16,413 nt of DNA from Bacteroidales bacterium UBA4912 (GCA_002398875.1 DHCC01000015.1:72257-88669); one strand, 5' to 3'. Counted from the first letter of the stretch, positions 1 to 7,750 are shown. A program made the numbers and translations. The notes: a model not told the origin generated them from the sequence alone.

Positions 1-92
1 AGAAGAGTAAAAAAAATATTAAACTTTTTGGTGTTATTTAGTCAGAGTAATAAGTAAACTAAATTAGATAATAATTTCTAAACACATAAAAT

Positions 93-1376
93 ATGAATGT
101 AATGAGAAAAATCCTATTCCTTACAATTATTACCTTTATTTCTGCGGGTTCATTATTCGCACAGAAATCGGCACTTAGAGATGCTAAAAGATCTTTAGGT
201 CGTGACGATTTGAATGAAGCACGAACTCTCATTCAACAGGCAACTCAGAATCCTGAAACTGCTAATGATCCGGAAACCTGGAAAATCATGGGTGATATCG
301 GAAATAAAGCATTTGATAACGAAAGGACTAAGGCTATGCTTGGTCAAAATGCAAACGATAAAGTTATGTATGATGGACTTATGGAGTCGTACACACCTTA
401 TCTAAAAGCTGATTCTTTAGCTCAAATTCCTGATCAAAAGGGGAAAGTTAAAAACAAAGTTCGTGGTGATATTTCTTCAATATTAAAAGCAAATCATCCA
501 TTTTATATTAATGGAGGTGTATATTACAACGAACAGAGAAATTATTCTAAAGCTGCGGACTTTTTTGAGGTTTATTGGAATATTCCTACACTTCCAATGT
601 ATGAGGAATCAAAAGGTAACTTCTCAATAGACAGTACATATCAAACAATCAAATATTATGCTATAATAACAGCTATACAGGCTGAACAACATGAAAGAGC
701 ATTGGAAATGTTAAAACGAGCAACAGCTGAACCTTTTATAGAAAATAGTTCTTACCAGGAGAGTGATTTATACGAACTAATGGCTAGTGAATATATCAAT
801 TTAGGAGATTCAGCAATGTATCTTGAAACTTTGTATACTGGTGCAGATAAATTTCCTAGTAGTAAATATTTTATTCCAAATTTAGTAAATGTATTTATTC
901 GGGAGGGAGATACCGAAAAAGCAATGGCTTACTTGGATCAGGCAATTTTAAATGATCCAGCTAACTCATGTGATCTAAATAGTGTAAAAGGTGCATTATT
1001 AGCAGAACAAGGTAATTATGAAGCAGCTGAAGCAGAATATAATAAAGCACTAGCGCAGGATCCTAATTGTGAAAGAGCTCTTGAAGCCATAGCAGTTAAT
1101 TATATTCTACAAGCTCAAAATATTAGAGAAGCTTCAGCAAAGATTACTGACAGGCAACAACAGGTGGCTAATGACGAGAAAGCTGTTCAATTCTATCAGC
1201 AATCACTGAATCCATTGGAAAAATACGCAGATCTACTTAGAGCTAGAGATGCAGACGAAAGTGAAAAACAGTCGGCATTACTAAAACTAAGAAATGTCTA
1301 TTACAACCTAAGTAATATGGGTGTAGATAAATCTGCAGAATTGGAAGCTGTTGAAAAAGAACTAGATTTAAATTAA
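93..1376 (+). CDS. Exported tetratricopeptide-repeat protein
   Basis: A 427-residue protein with a clear Sec signal peptide: basic start, hydrophobic stretch at about residues 6-20, and a likely signal peptidase I site after Ala23 (SLFA/Q). It is therefore probably periplasmic. TPR-like helical pairs are visible at about residues 255-290 and 295-340, the latter with the typical pattern GNYEAAEAEYNKALAQDP. A charged helical region rich in Gln and Glu follows (about 342-425). Such proteins usually act as protein-interaction scaffolds; no catalytic motif is seen and no specific partner can be named. The first ATG was taken as start; a second ATG three codons on (102) would give an equally good signal peptide. 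The gene stands alone, with a strong terminator just downstream. The TPR class is secure, the biological role unknown. Confidence 0.85.
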   Translation: MNVMRKILFLTIITFISAGSLFAQKSALRDAKRSLGRDDLNEARTLIQQATQNPETANDPETWKIMGDIGNKAFDNERTKAMLGQNANDKVMYDGLMESYTPYLKADSLAQIPDQKGKVKNKVRGDISSILKANHPFYINGGVYYNEQRNYSKAADFFEVYWNIPTLPMYEESKGNFSIDSTYQTIKYYAIITAIQAEQHERALEMLKRATAEPFIENSSYQESDLYELMASEYINLGDSAMYLETLYTGADKFPSSKYFIPNLVNVFIREGDTEKAMAYLDQAILNDPANSCDLNSVKGALLAEQGNYEAAEAEYNKALAQDPNCERALEAIAVNYILQAQNIREASAKITDRQQQVANDEKAVQFYQQSLNPLEKYADLLRARDADESEKQSALLKLRNVYYNLSNMGVDKSAELEAVEKELDLN

Positions 1377-1404
1377 AAATTAAGTCTGATAAAATTTGGT
1401 AGAG

Positions 1405-1434
1405 TGGCACCTAATTTTTAGGTGCCATTTTTAT
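1405..1434 (+). terminator. Rho-independent terminator after the TPR gene
   Basis: A perfect 10-bp stem, TGGCACCTAA (1405-1414) pairing with TTAGGTGCCA (1418-1427), has a 3-base TTT loop and is followed by a T-rich run (TTTTTATTTT, 1428-1437). It begins 29 bases after the TPR stop codon and separates that gene from the purM operon. Confidence 0.9.
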
Positions 1435-1490
1435 TTTATGAAATATTGATTTGGCAACTCTTATTAAACATAATAGGTCTTATATGTATA

Positions 1491-1581
1491 GAATGTACAT
1501 AAAAAATATTATCTGATTAATTTTATAATTCACTTGAGTTTGTATAATGAATGTACATCTCGTACATTTTTCGTACTTTTG
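1491..1581. repeat. Repeated GTAC elements upstream of purM, possible operator
   Basis: The ten-base string GAATGTACAT occurs at 1491-1500 and again at 1549-1558, each time preceded by TGTATA within a few bases. Two further GTAC cores lie at 1562-1565 (CGTACATTT) and 1573-1576 (CGTACTTTT). The last three cores start 9 and 11 bases apart, close to one helical turn each, and the last overlaps the purM -7 box. ATGTACAT is itself palindromic. Binding by a regulator is inference only; chance in AT-rich DNA is possible. Confidence 0.4.
1574..1581 (+). promoter_or_regulatory. Bacteroidota-type -7 box for the purM operon
   Basis: TACTTTTG matches the Bacteroidota housekeeping -7 consensus TAnnTTTG exactly and lies 30 bases before the chosen purM ATG. 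No good TTTG -33 element sits 19-21 bp upstream, so the promoter may be weak or activator-dependent. The same box sequence occurs upstream of prs. Confidence 0.55.
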
Positions 1582-1611
1582 TGCTCAAGTAAAAATAATA
1601 TAATTAAACAG

Positions 1612-2787
1612 ATGACAAATAATCATAGATATAATCGTCGTGGCGTTTCAGCATCAAAAGAAGATGTGCATAATGCTATAAAATATATCGATAAAGGATT
1701 ATATCCGAAGGCATTTTGTAAAATAATTCCTGATTTTCTAGCCAATGATCCGGAATATTGTAATATCATGCATGCTGATGGTGCAGGTACTAAATCATCA
1801 CTTGCTTACTTATATTGGCGTGAAACAGGTGATTTGTCTGTTTGGAAAGGTATTGCACAGGATGCTCTTATAATGAATGTTGATGATCTTTTATGCGTCG
1901 GCGCAATAGATAATATTTTAGTCTCATCAACGATTGGAAGAAATAAAAATCTGATTCCTGGAGAGGTAATATCAGCAATAATTAATGGAACAAATGAACT
2001 TTGCGAAGAGCTCTCAGACCTTGGTGTAAACTTATTTCCTACAGGTGGAGAAACTGCAGATGTTGGAGATATTGTGCGTACTATTATTGTTGATAGTACG
2101 GTTACCTGCAGAATGAAACGTTCAGAAGTGATAGATAATGCAAACATTCAGCCTGGTGATGTTATTGTTGGATTATCATCCACAGGACAAGCCAGTTATG
2201 AAAAAGAATATAACGGAGGTATGGGTAGTAATGGACTGACTTCTGCACGTCATGATATATTTGCCAATTATTTGGCTCAAAAATACCCTGAGAGTTTTGA
2301 CGAATCAATACCAGAAGATTTAATTTATTCCGGACAATTGAAATTAACTGATAAGATTGAAAACCTAGGAATAGATGCAGGAAAACTGGTTTTATCCCCT
2401 ACCCGCACCTACTCCCCAATTATAACAGTTATATTCAAGCACTTAAGAGATATTATACATGGTATGATTCACTGTTCCGGAGGAGCACAGACCAAGATTT
2501 TGCATTTTTTGCATGATGGTGTTAGGGTGGTAAAAAACAATATGTTCCCTACTCCCCCATTATTTAACTTAATTCAGGAACAATCAGGTACAGATTGGGA
2601 GGAGATGTACAAGGTTTTTAATATGGGCCATCGTATGGAGTTGTATATTCCAGAAAAATATGCAAAACAAATAATTGATATTTCTCATTCATTTAACGTA
2701 GATGCACAAATCGTTGGTTATGTTGAAAGTTCAAATTCCAAAGAGCTTATAATAGATAGTGAATACGGTCAATTTATTTATTCATAA
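1612..2787 (+). CDS. purM: Phosphoribosylformylglycinamidine cyclo-ligase (AIR synthase), Bacteroidota-type variant
   Basis: PurM closes the imidazole ring of FGAM with ATP to give aminoimidazole ribonucleotide, a cytosolic step of de novo purine synthesis. The 391-residue product shows AIR-synthase landmarks: DGAGTK (56-61), NVDDLLCVGA (89-98), GGETAD (145-150), SPTRTY (262-267), HCSGG (287-291) and FNMG (336-339). Where classical PurM reads GLPSSGLHSNG, this protein has a longer segment, STGQASYEKEYNGGMGSNG (190-208), and it is longer than the roughly 345 residues of enterobacterial PurM. I chose the ATG at 1612: the frame is open back to a TTG at 1534, but those codons lie across the promoter and do not resemble the family. 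prfA starts one base after its stop, so the two are co-transcribed. Fold and family are certain; the exact substrate is inferred. Confidence 0.83.
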   Translation: MTNNHRYNRRGVSASKEDVHNAIKYIDKGLYPKAFCKIIPDFLANDPEYCNIMHADGAGTKSSLAYLYWRETGDLSVWKGIAQDALIMNVDDLLCVGAIDNILVSSTIGRNKNLIPGEVISAIINGTNELCEELSDLGVNLFPTGGETADVGDIVRTIIVDSTVTCRMKRSEVIDNANIQPGDVIVGLSSTGQASYEKEYNGGMGSNGLTSARHDIFANYLAQKYPESFDESIPEDLIYSGQLKLTDKIENLGIDAGKLVLSPTRTYSPIITVIFKHLRDIIHGMIHCSGGAQTKILHFLHDGVRVVKNNMFPTPPLFNLIQEQSGTDWEEMYKVFNMGHRMELYIPEKYAKQIIDISHSFNVDAQIVGYVESSNSKELIIDSEYGQFIYS

Positions 2788-2788
2788 T

Positions 2789-3874
2789 ATGTCTGAAAAT
2801 TCATTACTTGAGAAGTTAGAACATCTAGTTGCCAGATTTCGAGAGGTCGGTACATTGATAACTGATCCGCAAGTGATTTCTGATATGGATCGTTACGTAA
2901 AATTGAATAAAGAATACAGTGATCTACAAAAAATAGTCGAAGTTAGAAACGAATATAAAAACGCATTAGAAAGTATTTCTGAAGCGAAAAACATACTTGA
3001 AAATGAATCAGATTCCGATCTAAAGCAACTTGCAAATGAAGAGCTGTCACTGTATAGTGAAAAGGTACCGGAGCTTGAAGAACAAATTAAAATATTGTTA
3101 ATCCCCTCGGATCCGGAAGATACAAAAAATGTTGTAATGGAAATACGTGCCGGTACAGGTGGAGACGAGGCATCAATATTTGCAGGTGATTTATTTAAAA
3201 TGTATTCTAAATACTGTGAAATAAAGGGGTGGAAAACTGAAGTAAACAGCTTTACTGAAGGAACTTCCGGTGGTTATAAAGAAATTATTTTCACCGTTTC
3301 GGGCATTGACGTATATGGTACATTGAAATATGAGTCAGGTGTACATCGTGTTCAGCGTATACCACAAACTGAGACTCAGGGGCGAGTACATACTTCTGCC
3401 GCAACAGTAGCTGTTCTTCCTGAAGCAGAAGAATTTGACATTGAATTAAATCCTGCTGATATAGACTTTCATACAGCACGATCAAGTGGCGCCGGTGGAC
3501 AAAATGTAAACAAAGTGGAAACAAAAGTGCAACTTACTCATAAACCTACCGGTATAGTTGTAGTATGTCAACAGGCCCGTTCACAACTCCAAAACAGAGA
3601 GCTTGCGATGCAAATGCTCCGCACTAAATTATATGATATTGAGTTAACTAAACGTCAGGGAGATATTGCCTCTCGGCGAAAAACAATGGTATCAACAGGA
3701 GACCGATCAGCAAAAATTCGCACCTATAATTATCCACAGGGTCGTATTACAGATCATCGTATAAATTATACTATTTATAACCTTTCGGCGTTCATGGATG
3801 GAGAAATCCAGGATGTAATTGATAACCTTATGATAAGCGAAAATGCGGAAAGAATGAAAGAGGCAAATTTATAA
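2789..3874 (+). CDS. prfA: Peptide chain release factor 1
   Basis: RF1 recognises UAA and UAG stop codons in the ribosomal A site and triggers release of the finished peptide. The 361-residue length is usual for RF1. The catalytic GGQ lies at residues 236-238 within SSGAGGQNVNKVETKVQ. The segment RAGTGGDEASIFAGDLF (120-136) is RF1-type, and the stop-codon tripeptide is PQT at 192-194, a PxT form rather than the SPF of RF2. The ATG at 2789 was chosen over an upstream in-frame start at 2759 because the latter lies inside purM and adds ten residues foreign to the family. The one-base gap to purM suggests translational coupling. Confidence 0.97.
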   Translation: MSENSLLEKLEHLVARFREVGTLITDPQVISDMDRYVKLNKEYSDLQKIVEVRNEYKNALESISEAKNILENESDSDLKQLANEELSLYSEKVPELEEQIKILLIPSDPEDTKNVVMEIRAGTGGDEASIFAGDLFKMYSKYCEIKGWKTEVNSFTEGTSGGYKEIIFTVSGIDVYGTLKYESGVHRVQRIPQTETQGRVHTSAATVAVLPEAEEFDIELNPADIDFHTARSSGAGGQNVNKVETKVQLTHKPTGIVVVCQQARSQLQNRELAMQMLRTKLYDIELTKRQGDIASRRKTMVSTGDRSAKIRTYNYPQGRITDHRINYTIYNLSAFMDGEIQDVIDNLMISENAERMKEANL

Positions 3875-3931
3875 GTAATTCCAGTAAAAATTATAATGGC
3901 TCCGTAATTAATTGTGCTATAAATATTGAAT

Positions 3932-4768
3932 ATGACTAAACAACAACTTTTTGATCAGATAAAAAAGAAACAATCCTTTTTATGCGTCGGACTAGACTCT
4001 GATATAAAAAAAATCCCACAGCATCTGCTTGGCTCAGATGATCCTATTTATACATTCAACAGGTCAATAATAGATGCTACAGCTCAATATTGTGTAGCAT
4101 TTAAGCCCAATTTGGCGTTCTATGAAAGTGAGGGTCTAAATGGATGGTTAGCACTTAGCAAAACTGTTGCATATATTCGTCAGCGTTATCCTGAACAGTT
4201 TATAATTGCAGATGCTAAGCGAGGAGATATTGGAAATACAAGTGAAATGTATGCAGAATCTTTTTTTAATGAAATGGATGTAGATGCTGTTACAGTTGCT
4301 CCTTATATGGGAGAAGATAGCGTAAAACCTTTTCTTGGCTATCAAAAAAAATGGGTAATATTGTTAGCTCTAACTAGTAATCAGGGATCACAAGATTTCC
4401 AGTTTACAAAGGATGAAAATGGTGAGAGACTTTTTGAAAAGGTGCTTAATGTTTCTAAAAAATGGGCATCTGATGAACAAATAATGTATGTTGTTGGAGC
4501 AACACAAGGAAGGTTATTTGAAGATGTGAGAAAAATAGTACCTGAACATTTTCTTTTGGTACCCGGTGTAGGAGCCCAAGGAGGCTCATTAGAAGAGGTC
4601 TGTTGTTATGGTATGAATAAACACTGTGGTCTTTTGGTTAATTCATCAAGAGGTATAATTTTTGCTGATAAAAGTGAAAATTTTGCCCACATTGCTGGCT
4701 TAGAAGCACAAAAGCTTCAATTAGAAATGAAAGAGTTACTGGATAGATATCTTATAAATAGAAAGTAA
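3932..4768 (+). CDS. pyrF: Orotidine 5'-phosphate decarboxylase (long PyrF subfamily)
   Basis: PyrF decarboxylates OMP to UMP, the last step of de novo pyrimidine synthesis. The 278-residue product has the active-site signature DAKRGDIG (94-101), matching the family's catalytic DxKxxD (Asp94, Lys96, Asp99), an N-terminal CVGLD motif (18-22) and a phosphate-binding-type VPGVGAQGG loop near residue 213. The length and the DAKRGDIGNTS form place it in the longer subfamily (PyrF type 2) common in Bacteroidota, mycobacteria and others, rather than the roughly 235-residue E. coli type. The ATG at 3932 is preferred to a TTG two codons upstream. It follows prfA by 57 bases with no terminator, so it probably belongs to the same transcript. 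Confidence 0.96.
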   Translation: MTKQQLFDQIKKKQSFLCVGLDSDIKKIPQHLLGSDDPIYTFNRSIIDATAQYCVAFKPNLAFYESEGLNGWLALSKTVAYIRQRYPEQFIIADAKRGDIGNTSEMYAESFFNEMDVDAVTVAPYMGEDSVKPFLGYQKKWVILLALTSNQGSQDFQFTKDENGERLFEKVLNVSKKWASDEQIMYVVGATQGRLFEDVRKIVPEHFLLVPGVGAQGGSLEEVCCYGMNKHCGLLVNSSRGIIFADKSENFAHIAGLEAQKLQLEMKELLDRYLINRK

Positions 4769-4839
4769 TTTGTAATTACGAAAAACCTTTTTCAGATAAT
4801 TATAGTTATATGTGGTATAATCCATATAAATTATTATTT

Positions 4840-5268
4840 ATGAAAAAAAATACTCGCGAAAATCATGTTAATGAGAAAATTGTACGCATAGTAGCAGCAC
4901 AGGTTGTGCTTTTTACAATATTATTACTGCTGACTAACTGGAAAATACTTGCACTCTTTTTGGTTGTTGATTTTACATTAAGAGTATTTACAAAAACTCC
5001 TTCGTTATTGGTGTTAAATGCGAAAGGCATTTCAAAGTCTTTTAAATTAATTCCTAAGCCAATTTTCGCTCCTCCTAAAAGGTTTGCAACTACTTTAGGA
5101 TTATTGATTTCAATATTAATGGCACTTTTTATGTATTTTGATCTTACAACTGGTGCTTATGCTGTTGGAGGAATATTGATATTATTTGCAGCAATGGAGG
5201 CATTTCTGAATATTTGTATTGGTTGCTATATCTATAATTGGATAATTGCACCTTTTAATAAAAACTAA
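4840..5268 (+). CDS. DUF4395-family membrane protein
   Basis: A 142-residue integral membrane protein recognised as DUF4395 by its ordered features: VNEKIVRIVAAQ near the N-terminus (10-21), a first hydrophobic segment (about 19-45), the PPKRFATTLGLL turn (78-89) before a second (about 85-100), a third near 107-124, and a C-terminal CIGCYIYNW (126-134) with the conserved Cys pair Cys126/Cys129. The family's function is not established; the CxxC at the membrane face could bind metal or take part in redox chemistry, but that is inference. I chose the ATG at 4840; an in-frame ATG at 4810 would add ten residues (MWYNPYKLLF) with no family resemblance. It lies 71 bases after pyrF and 19 bases before the HD gene, on the same strand, so probably co-transcribed. 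Confidence 0.8.
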   Translation: MKKNTRENHVNEKIVRIVAAQVVLFTILLLLTNWKILALFLVVDFTLRVFTKTPSLLVLNAKGISKSFKLIPKPIFAPPKRFATTLGLLISILMALFMYFDLTTGAYAVGGILILFAAMEAFLNICIGCYIYNWIIAPFNKN

Positions 5269-5287
5269 GGATGTTTAAAAATTAAAA

Positions 5288-6505
5288 ATGAAACGTAAAA
5301 TTATAAACGACCCTGTATTTGGTTTTATCAACATCCCTGATGATTTTATTTATAATATAATACAGCACCCATACTTACAAAGACTAAACCGTATAAAGCA
5401 ATTGGGACTTGCTGCTTTTGTTTATCCTGGAGCCCAACATACCAGATTTCATCACTCAATAGGGGCAATGTTTTTGATGGACGAAGCTTTGAGAACACTC
5501 AAGGAAAAAGGACATGAGATTACAAAAGATGAGTGGAATAGCTCATTAGCAGCAATTTTAATGCATGATATTGGTCACGGACCATTTTCACACGTTCTGG
5601 AGCATACTTTGGTCACTGATATTCATCACGAAACTATTTCTTATTTGATGATGCAACAAATGGATATAGAGAGTAAAGGAAAACTGCAAACTGCAATTGA
5701 AATTTTTACTGATAAGTATCCAAAACGATTTCTACATCAATTGGTAAGTGGTCAACTTGATGTCGACAGACTTGATTATCTTCGACGGGATAGCTTTTTT
5801 ACGGGGGTTGTGGAGGGAAATATAGGCTCTGCTCGTATAATTAAAATGCTTGACGTTAAAGATGATAGAATTGTAGTTGAATCTAAAGGTATTAATTCAA
5901 TTGAAAATTTTTTAATGTCTAGACGACTTATGTATTGGCAGGTATATCTTCACAAAACTGCCATGGCTGCCGAAAAGATGCTTATCAATACATTAAAAAG
6001 AGCCCGGGAACTTACAATTAATGGAGAAAAGTTATTTGCTTCCCCTGCACTTTCATATTTTTTATCAGAAAAAACAACTTTAAATGATTTTGAGAATAAT
6101 AGCATGGGGTTGCGAAATTTTGCTGAACTAGACGACAACGATATATGGTCTGCATTAAAGGTATGGACAAATCATAGTGACACGGTTCTTTCAATTTTAA
6201 GTAATGGAATGGTTAATCGCAAACTTTTCAAAATTGAGATCACAGAAAATAAGATTGAAAACATAAGAAAAAATACAACTTTGAGTGGATTTATGAAAAA
6301 ATATAAATTGTCTTCTCACGAAGCATCATATTTTATAAGCTCAGATATTGTAACAACTGATATGTATAATGAAAAAGACGACAGTATTGATATACTTTAC
6401 AAGGATGGAACTATAAAGGATATTTCAAAAGCATCAGATATGTTGAATATAGAATTGCTTTCCAAAAAAGTAGTAAAGCACTATTTCGCATTCTTAAGAG
6501 ATTAA
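5288..6505 (+). CDS. HD-domain phosphohydrolase, SAMHD1/dGTPase-like
   Basis: A 405-residue soluble protein of the HD superfamily. The metal ligands expected for SAMHD1-like enzymes are all visible: His56 in RFHHS (53-57), His93-Asp94 in LMHDIGHGPFSH (91-102), and Asp160 in LDVDRLDYLRRDSF (157-170). Tyr164 and Asp168 match SAMHD1 residues that contact the nucleotide sugar and phosphates. By family, the likely reaction is hydrolysis of dNTP to deoxynucleoside and triphosphate, but substrate and allosteric control cannot be read from sequence. The C-terminal half (about 220-405) is helical and unassigned. Position after pyrF and the DUF4395 gene suggests membership of that transcript. No terminator is evident in the 45 bases before the convergent DUF454 gene. 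Confidence 0.87.
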   Translation: MKRKIINDPVFGFINIPDDFIYNIIQHPYLQRLNRIKQLGLAAFVYPGAQHTRFHHSIGAMFLMDEALRTLKEKGHEITKDEWNSSLAAILMHDIGHGPFSHVLEHTLVTDIHHETISYLMMQQMDIESKGKLQTAIEIFTDKYPKRFLHQLVSGQLDVDRLDYLRRDSFFTGVVEGNIGSARIIKMLDVKDDRIVVESKGINSIENFLMSRRLMYWQVYLHKTAMAAEKMLINTLKRARELTINGEKLFASPALSYFLSEKTTLNDFENNSMGLRNFAELDDNDIWSALKVWTNHSDTVLSILSNGMVNRKLFKIEITENKIENIRKNTTLSGFMKKYKLSSHEASYFISSDIVTTDMYNEKDDSIDILYKDGTIKDISKASDMLNIELLSKKVVKHYFAFLRD

Positions 6506-6550
6506 TTTCATGTTGAATAAAATACAAATCAAGCTCTAAGAATTATAAAT

Positions 6551-7021
6551 TTAATCATTTTGAGCTGTAGGTACAAAAAACCAAACTACTATTGCACCAA
6601 CTAAGCCGAGTGACAAAATTACCATTCTTAAAGGTATATCTTTTATTACAACAAAAGATGAGAATAGCACCATTGATGTCATAAATATTATAATACCTAT
6701 TTTACCTTTTTTAGTAACTCCATTACGTTTTTGATAGCTTCTAATTCTAGGACCTAATACTTTGCTGTTCATTAGCCAGTTGTAGAGTCTGCTTGAACTT
6801 TTCGCATATAAAAATGCCGATAACAAAGCAAAAGGTGTTGTCGGAAGTCCAGGTACAATTATTCCTAAAATCGCTAAAGCCAAAGATAATGTACCTCCTA
6901 TTATAAATAAAGTTCTTACAATACGGTTCTTTTTAATTTGTGATTTTAATTCCTTATCCTTAATTGTAAAAACTGCTTCATACGTTGTTGGTTTTTTATT
7001 AACCTTTCTATAATTTTCCAT
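6551..7021 (-). CDS. DUF454 (YbaN-like) inner-membrane protein
   Basis: A 156-residue protein with the DUF454 signature LGIIVPGLPTTPF (52-64) followed by LYAKSSSRLYNWLMNSKVLGP (71-91) and a basic RSYQKRNGVTKKGK segment (94-107). Predicted membrane segments lie at about 36-56, 60-73, 108-126 and 131-150. The N-terminal 35 residues are charged and probably cytoplasmic. The biochemical role of the family is unknown. It is transcribed away from the phosphatase gene from its own promoter (7043-7073) and converges on the HD gene, so it is probably a single-gene unit. Family assignment is firm, function is not. Confidence 0.85.
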   Translation of the reverse strand: MENYRKVNKKPTTYEAVFTIKDKELKSQIKKNRIVRTLFIIGGTLSLALAILGIIVPGLPTTPFALLSAFLYAKSSSRLYNWLMNSKVLGPRIRSYQKRNGVTKKGKIGIIIFMTSMVLFSSFVVIKDIPLRMVILSLGLVGAIVVWFFVPTAQND

Positions 7022-7042
7022 TTTGGACTGTGAAGTTTAATG

Positions 7043-7073
7043 CAAAGATAGCTAAATATTCAAATCTACCAAT
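7043..7073 (-). promoter_or_regulatory. Promoter of the DUF454 gene
   Basis: Read on the minus strand, ATTG (7073-7070) is followed after exactly 19 bp by TATCTTTG (7050-7043), a perfect match to the Bacteroidota -7 consensus TAnnTTTG. The predicted transcript starts about 15 bases before the ATG at 7021. Confidence 0.65.
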
Positions 7074-7098
7074 TCATGATTCATGTAAGCTTGAAATA

Positions 7099-7129
7099 TT
7101 TGTAGGCTTAGTAATTTATATTATCTTTG
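7099..7129 (+). promoter_or_regulatory. Promoter of the tyrosine phosphatase gene
   Basis: TTTG at 7099-7102, a 19-bp spacer, then TATCTTTG at 7122-7129: both elements fit the Bacteroidota housekeeping promoter consensus with ideal spacing. An inverted repeat TAAGC (7086-7090) / GCTTA (7106-7110) flanks the -33 element. The ATG lies 38 bases past the -7 box. Confidence 0.75.
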
Positions 7130-7166
7130 TCTGATTGTTAAGGTTATAAAAAACTCCATTAAAGCT

Positions 7167-7673
7167 ATGGATTTAACTCAAAAAAATAAAAAGATCCGTT
7201 TATTATTCGTATGTCTTGGAAATATTTGCCGCTCTCCTGCTGCTGAAGGTATTATGCAAAATATAGTCGATAAAAACGAACTACAGGATATAATAGAAGT
7301 TGAGTCTGCTGGAACTTCTGGGTGGCATGAGGGGGATTTACCTGACGAAAGAATGCGTGCTCATGGTGAAAGAAGAGGATTTAATTTTAGCAGTCCAGCA
7401 AGAAAATTCATAAAATCTGATTTTGACAACTTTGACTATATAATCGTAATGGATGATGATAATTACAATAATGTGATGTCATTGGCTACCAACAATTCGC
7501 AAGTCAATAAAATAAGGAAAATGACTGAATTCTCTGTTCTGTACAAACATCACGACGAAATCCCCGATCCATATTATGGCGGAGCTACTGGTTTTGAGCT
7601 TGTTTTAGATCTTCTGGAAGATGCATGTGAGGGTTTAATGCATAAAATAATTGAAAAGAGAAATCTAACATAA
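7167..7673 (+). CDS. Low-molecular-weight protein tyrosine phosphatase
   Basis: This cytosolic enzyme family removes phosphate from phosphotyrosine via a cysteinyl-phosphate intermediate. The P-loop CLGNICRS places the nucleophile at Cys16 and the phosphate-binding Arg at Arg22; the general acid is Asp134 in IPDPYYGG (132-139). All catalytic residues are present, and the 168-residue length is near the usual 150-165. In many bacteria such phosphatases partner with a tyrosine kinase for exopolysaccharide export, but no kinase or polysaccharide gene lies nearby, so the substrate is unknown. Some family members act as arsenate reductases; no arsenic gene context supports that here. It has its own promoter and terminator and looks monocistronic. 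Confidence 0.94.
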   Translation: MDLTQKNKKIRLLFVCLGNICRSPAAEGIMQNIVDKNELQDIIEVESAGTSGWHEGDLPDERMRAHGERRGFNFSSPARKFIKSDFDNFDYIIVMDDDNYNNVMSLATNNSQVNKIRKMTEFSVLYKHHDEIPDPYYGGATGFELVLDLLEDACEGLMHKIIEKRNLT

Positions 7674-7693
7674 TTGACAAAAAGATAATAAAC

Positions 7694-7731
7694 AAAAACG
7701 GTTGAACTTTTATTAATTCAACCGTTTTTTG
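7694..7731. terminator. Bidirectional hairpin terminator
   Basis: A perfect 13-bp stem, AAAAACGGTTGAA (7694-7706) with TTCAACCGTTTTT (7717-7729), encloses a 10-base loop. The T run on the plus strand (7725-7730) and the A run on the left arm give a U tract in either direction, so it can end both the phosphatase transcript (+) and the helix-hairpin-helix gene transcript (-). Confidence 0.9.
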
Positions 7732-7750
7732 TTGATTCATAATTTATATG

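Noticed and set aside
1..92. Possible tail of an upstream gene: one frame reads GAA GAG TAA at 2-10.
   Set aside because: Three codons cannot identify a gene. An upstream neighbour such as gyrA is conceivable but unsupported here. No convincing promoter for the TPR gene was found in this stretch either.
1534..1611. N-terminal extension of purM from an in-frame TTG.
   Set aside because: The region contains the -7 box and repeats, and the translated residues do not resemble the family; the ATG at 1612 fits better.
1806..3524. Minus-strand open frames inside purM and prfA.
   Set aside because: They are complementary to well-supported genes, and their products show no recognisable domain.
4769..4839. 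GAAAAACCTTTTTC after pyrF as a terminator.
   Set aside because: Only a weak A/T stem with a 2-base loop, and no following T tract.
6506..6570. AGCTC/GAGCT inverted repeat between the convergent HD and DUF454 genes as a terminator.
   Set aside because: The arms are 5 bp, the loop over 20 bases of AT, and it overlaps the end of the DUF454 coding region.
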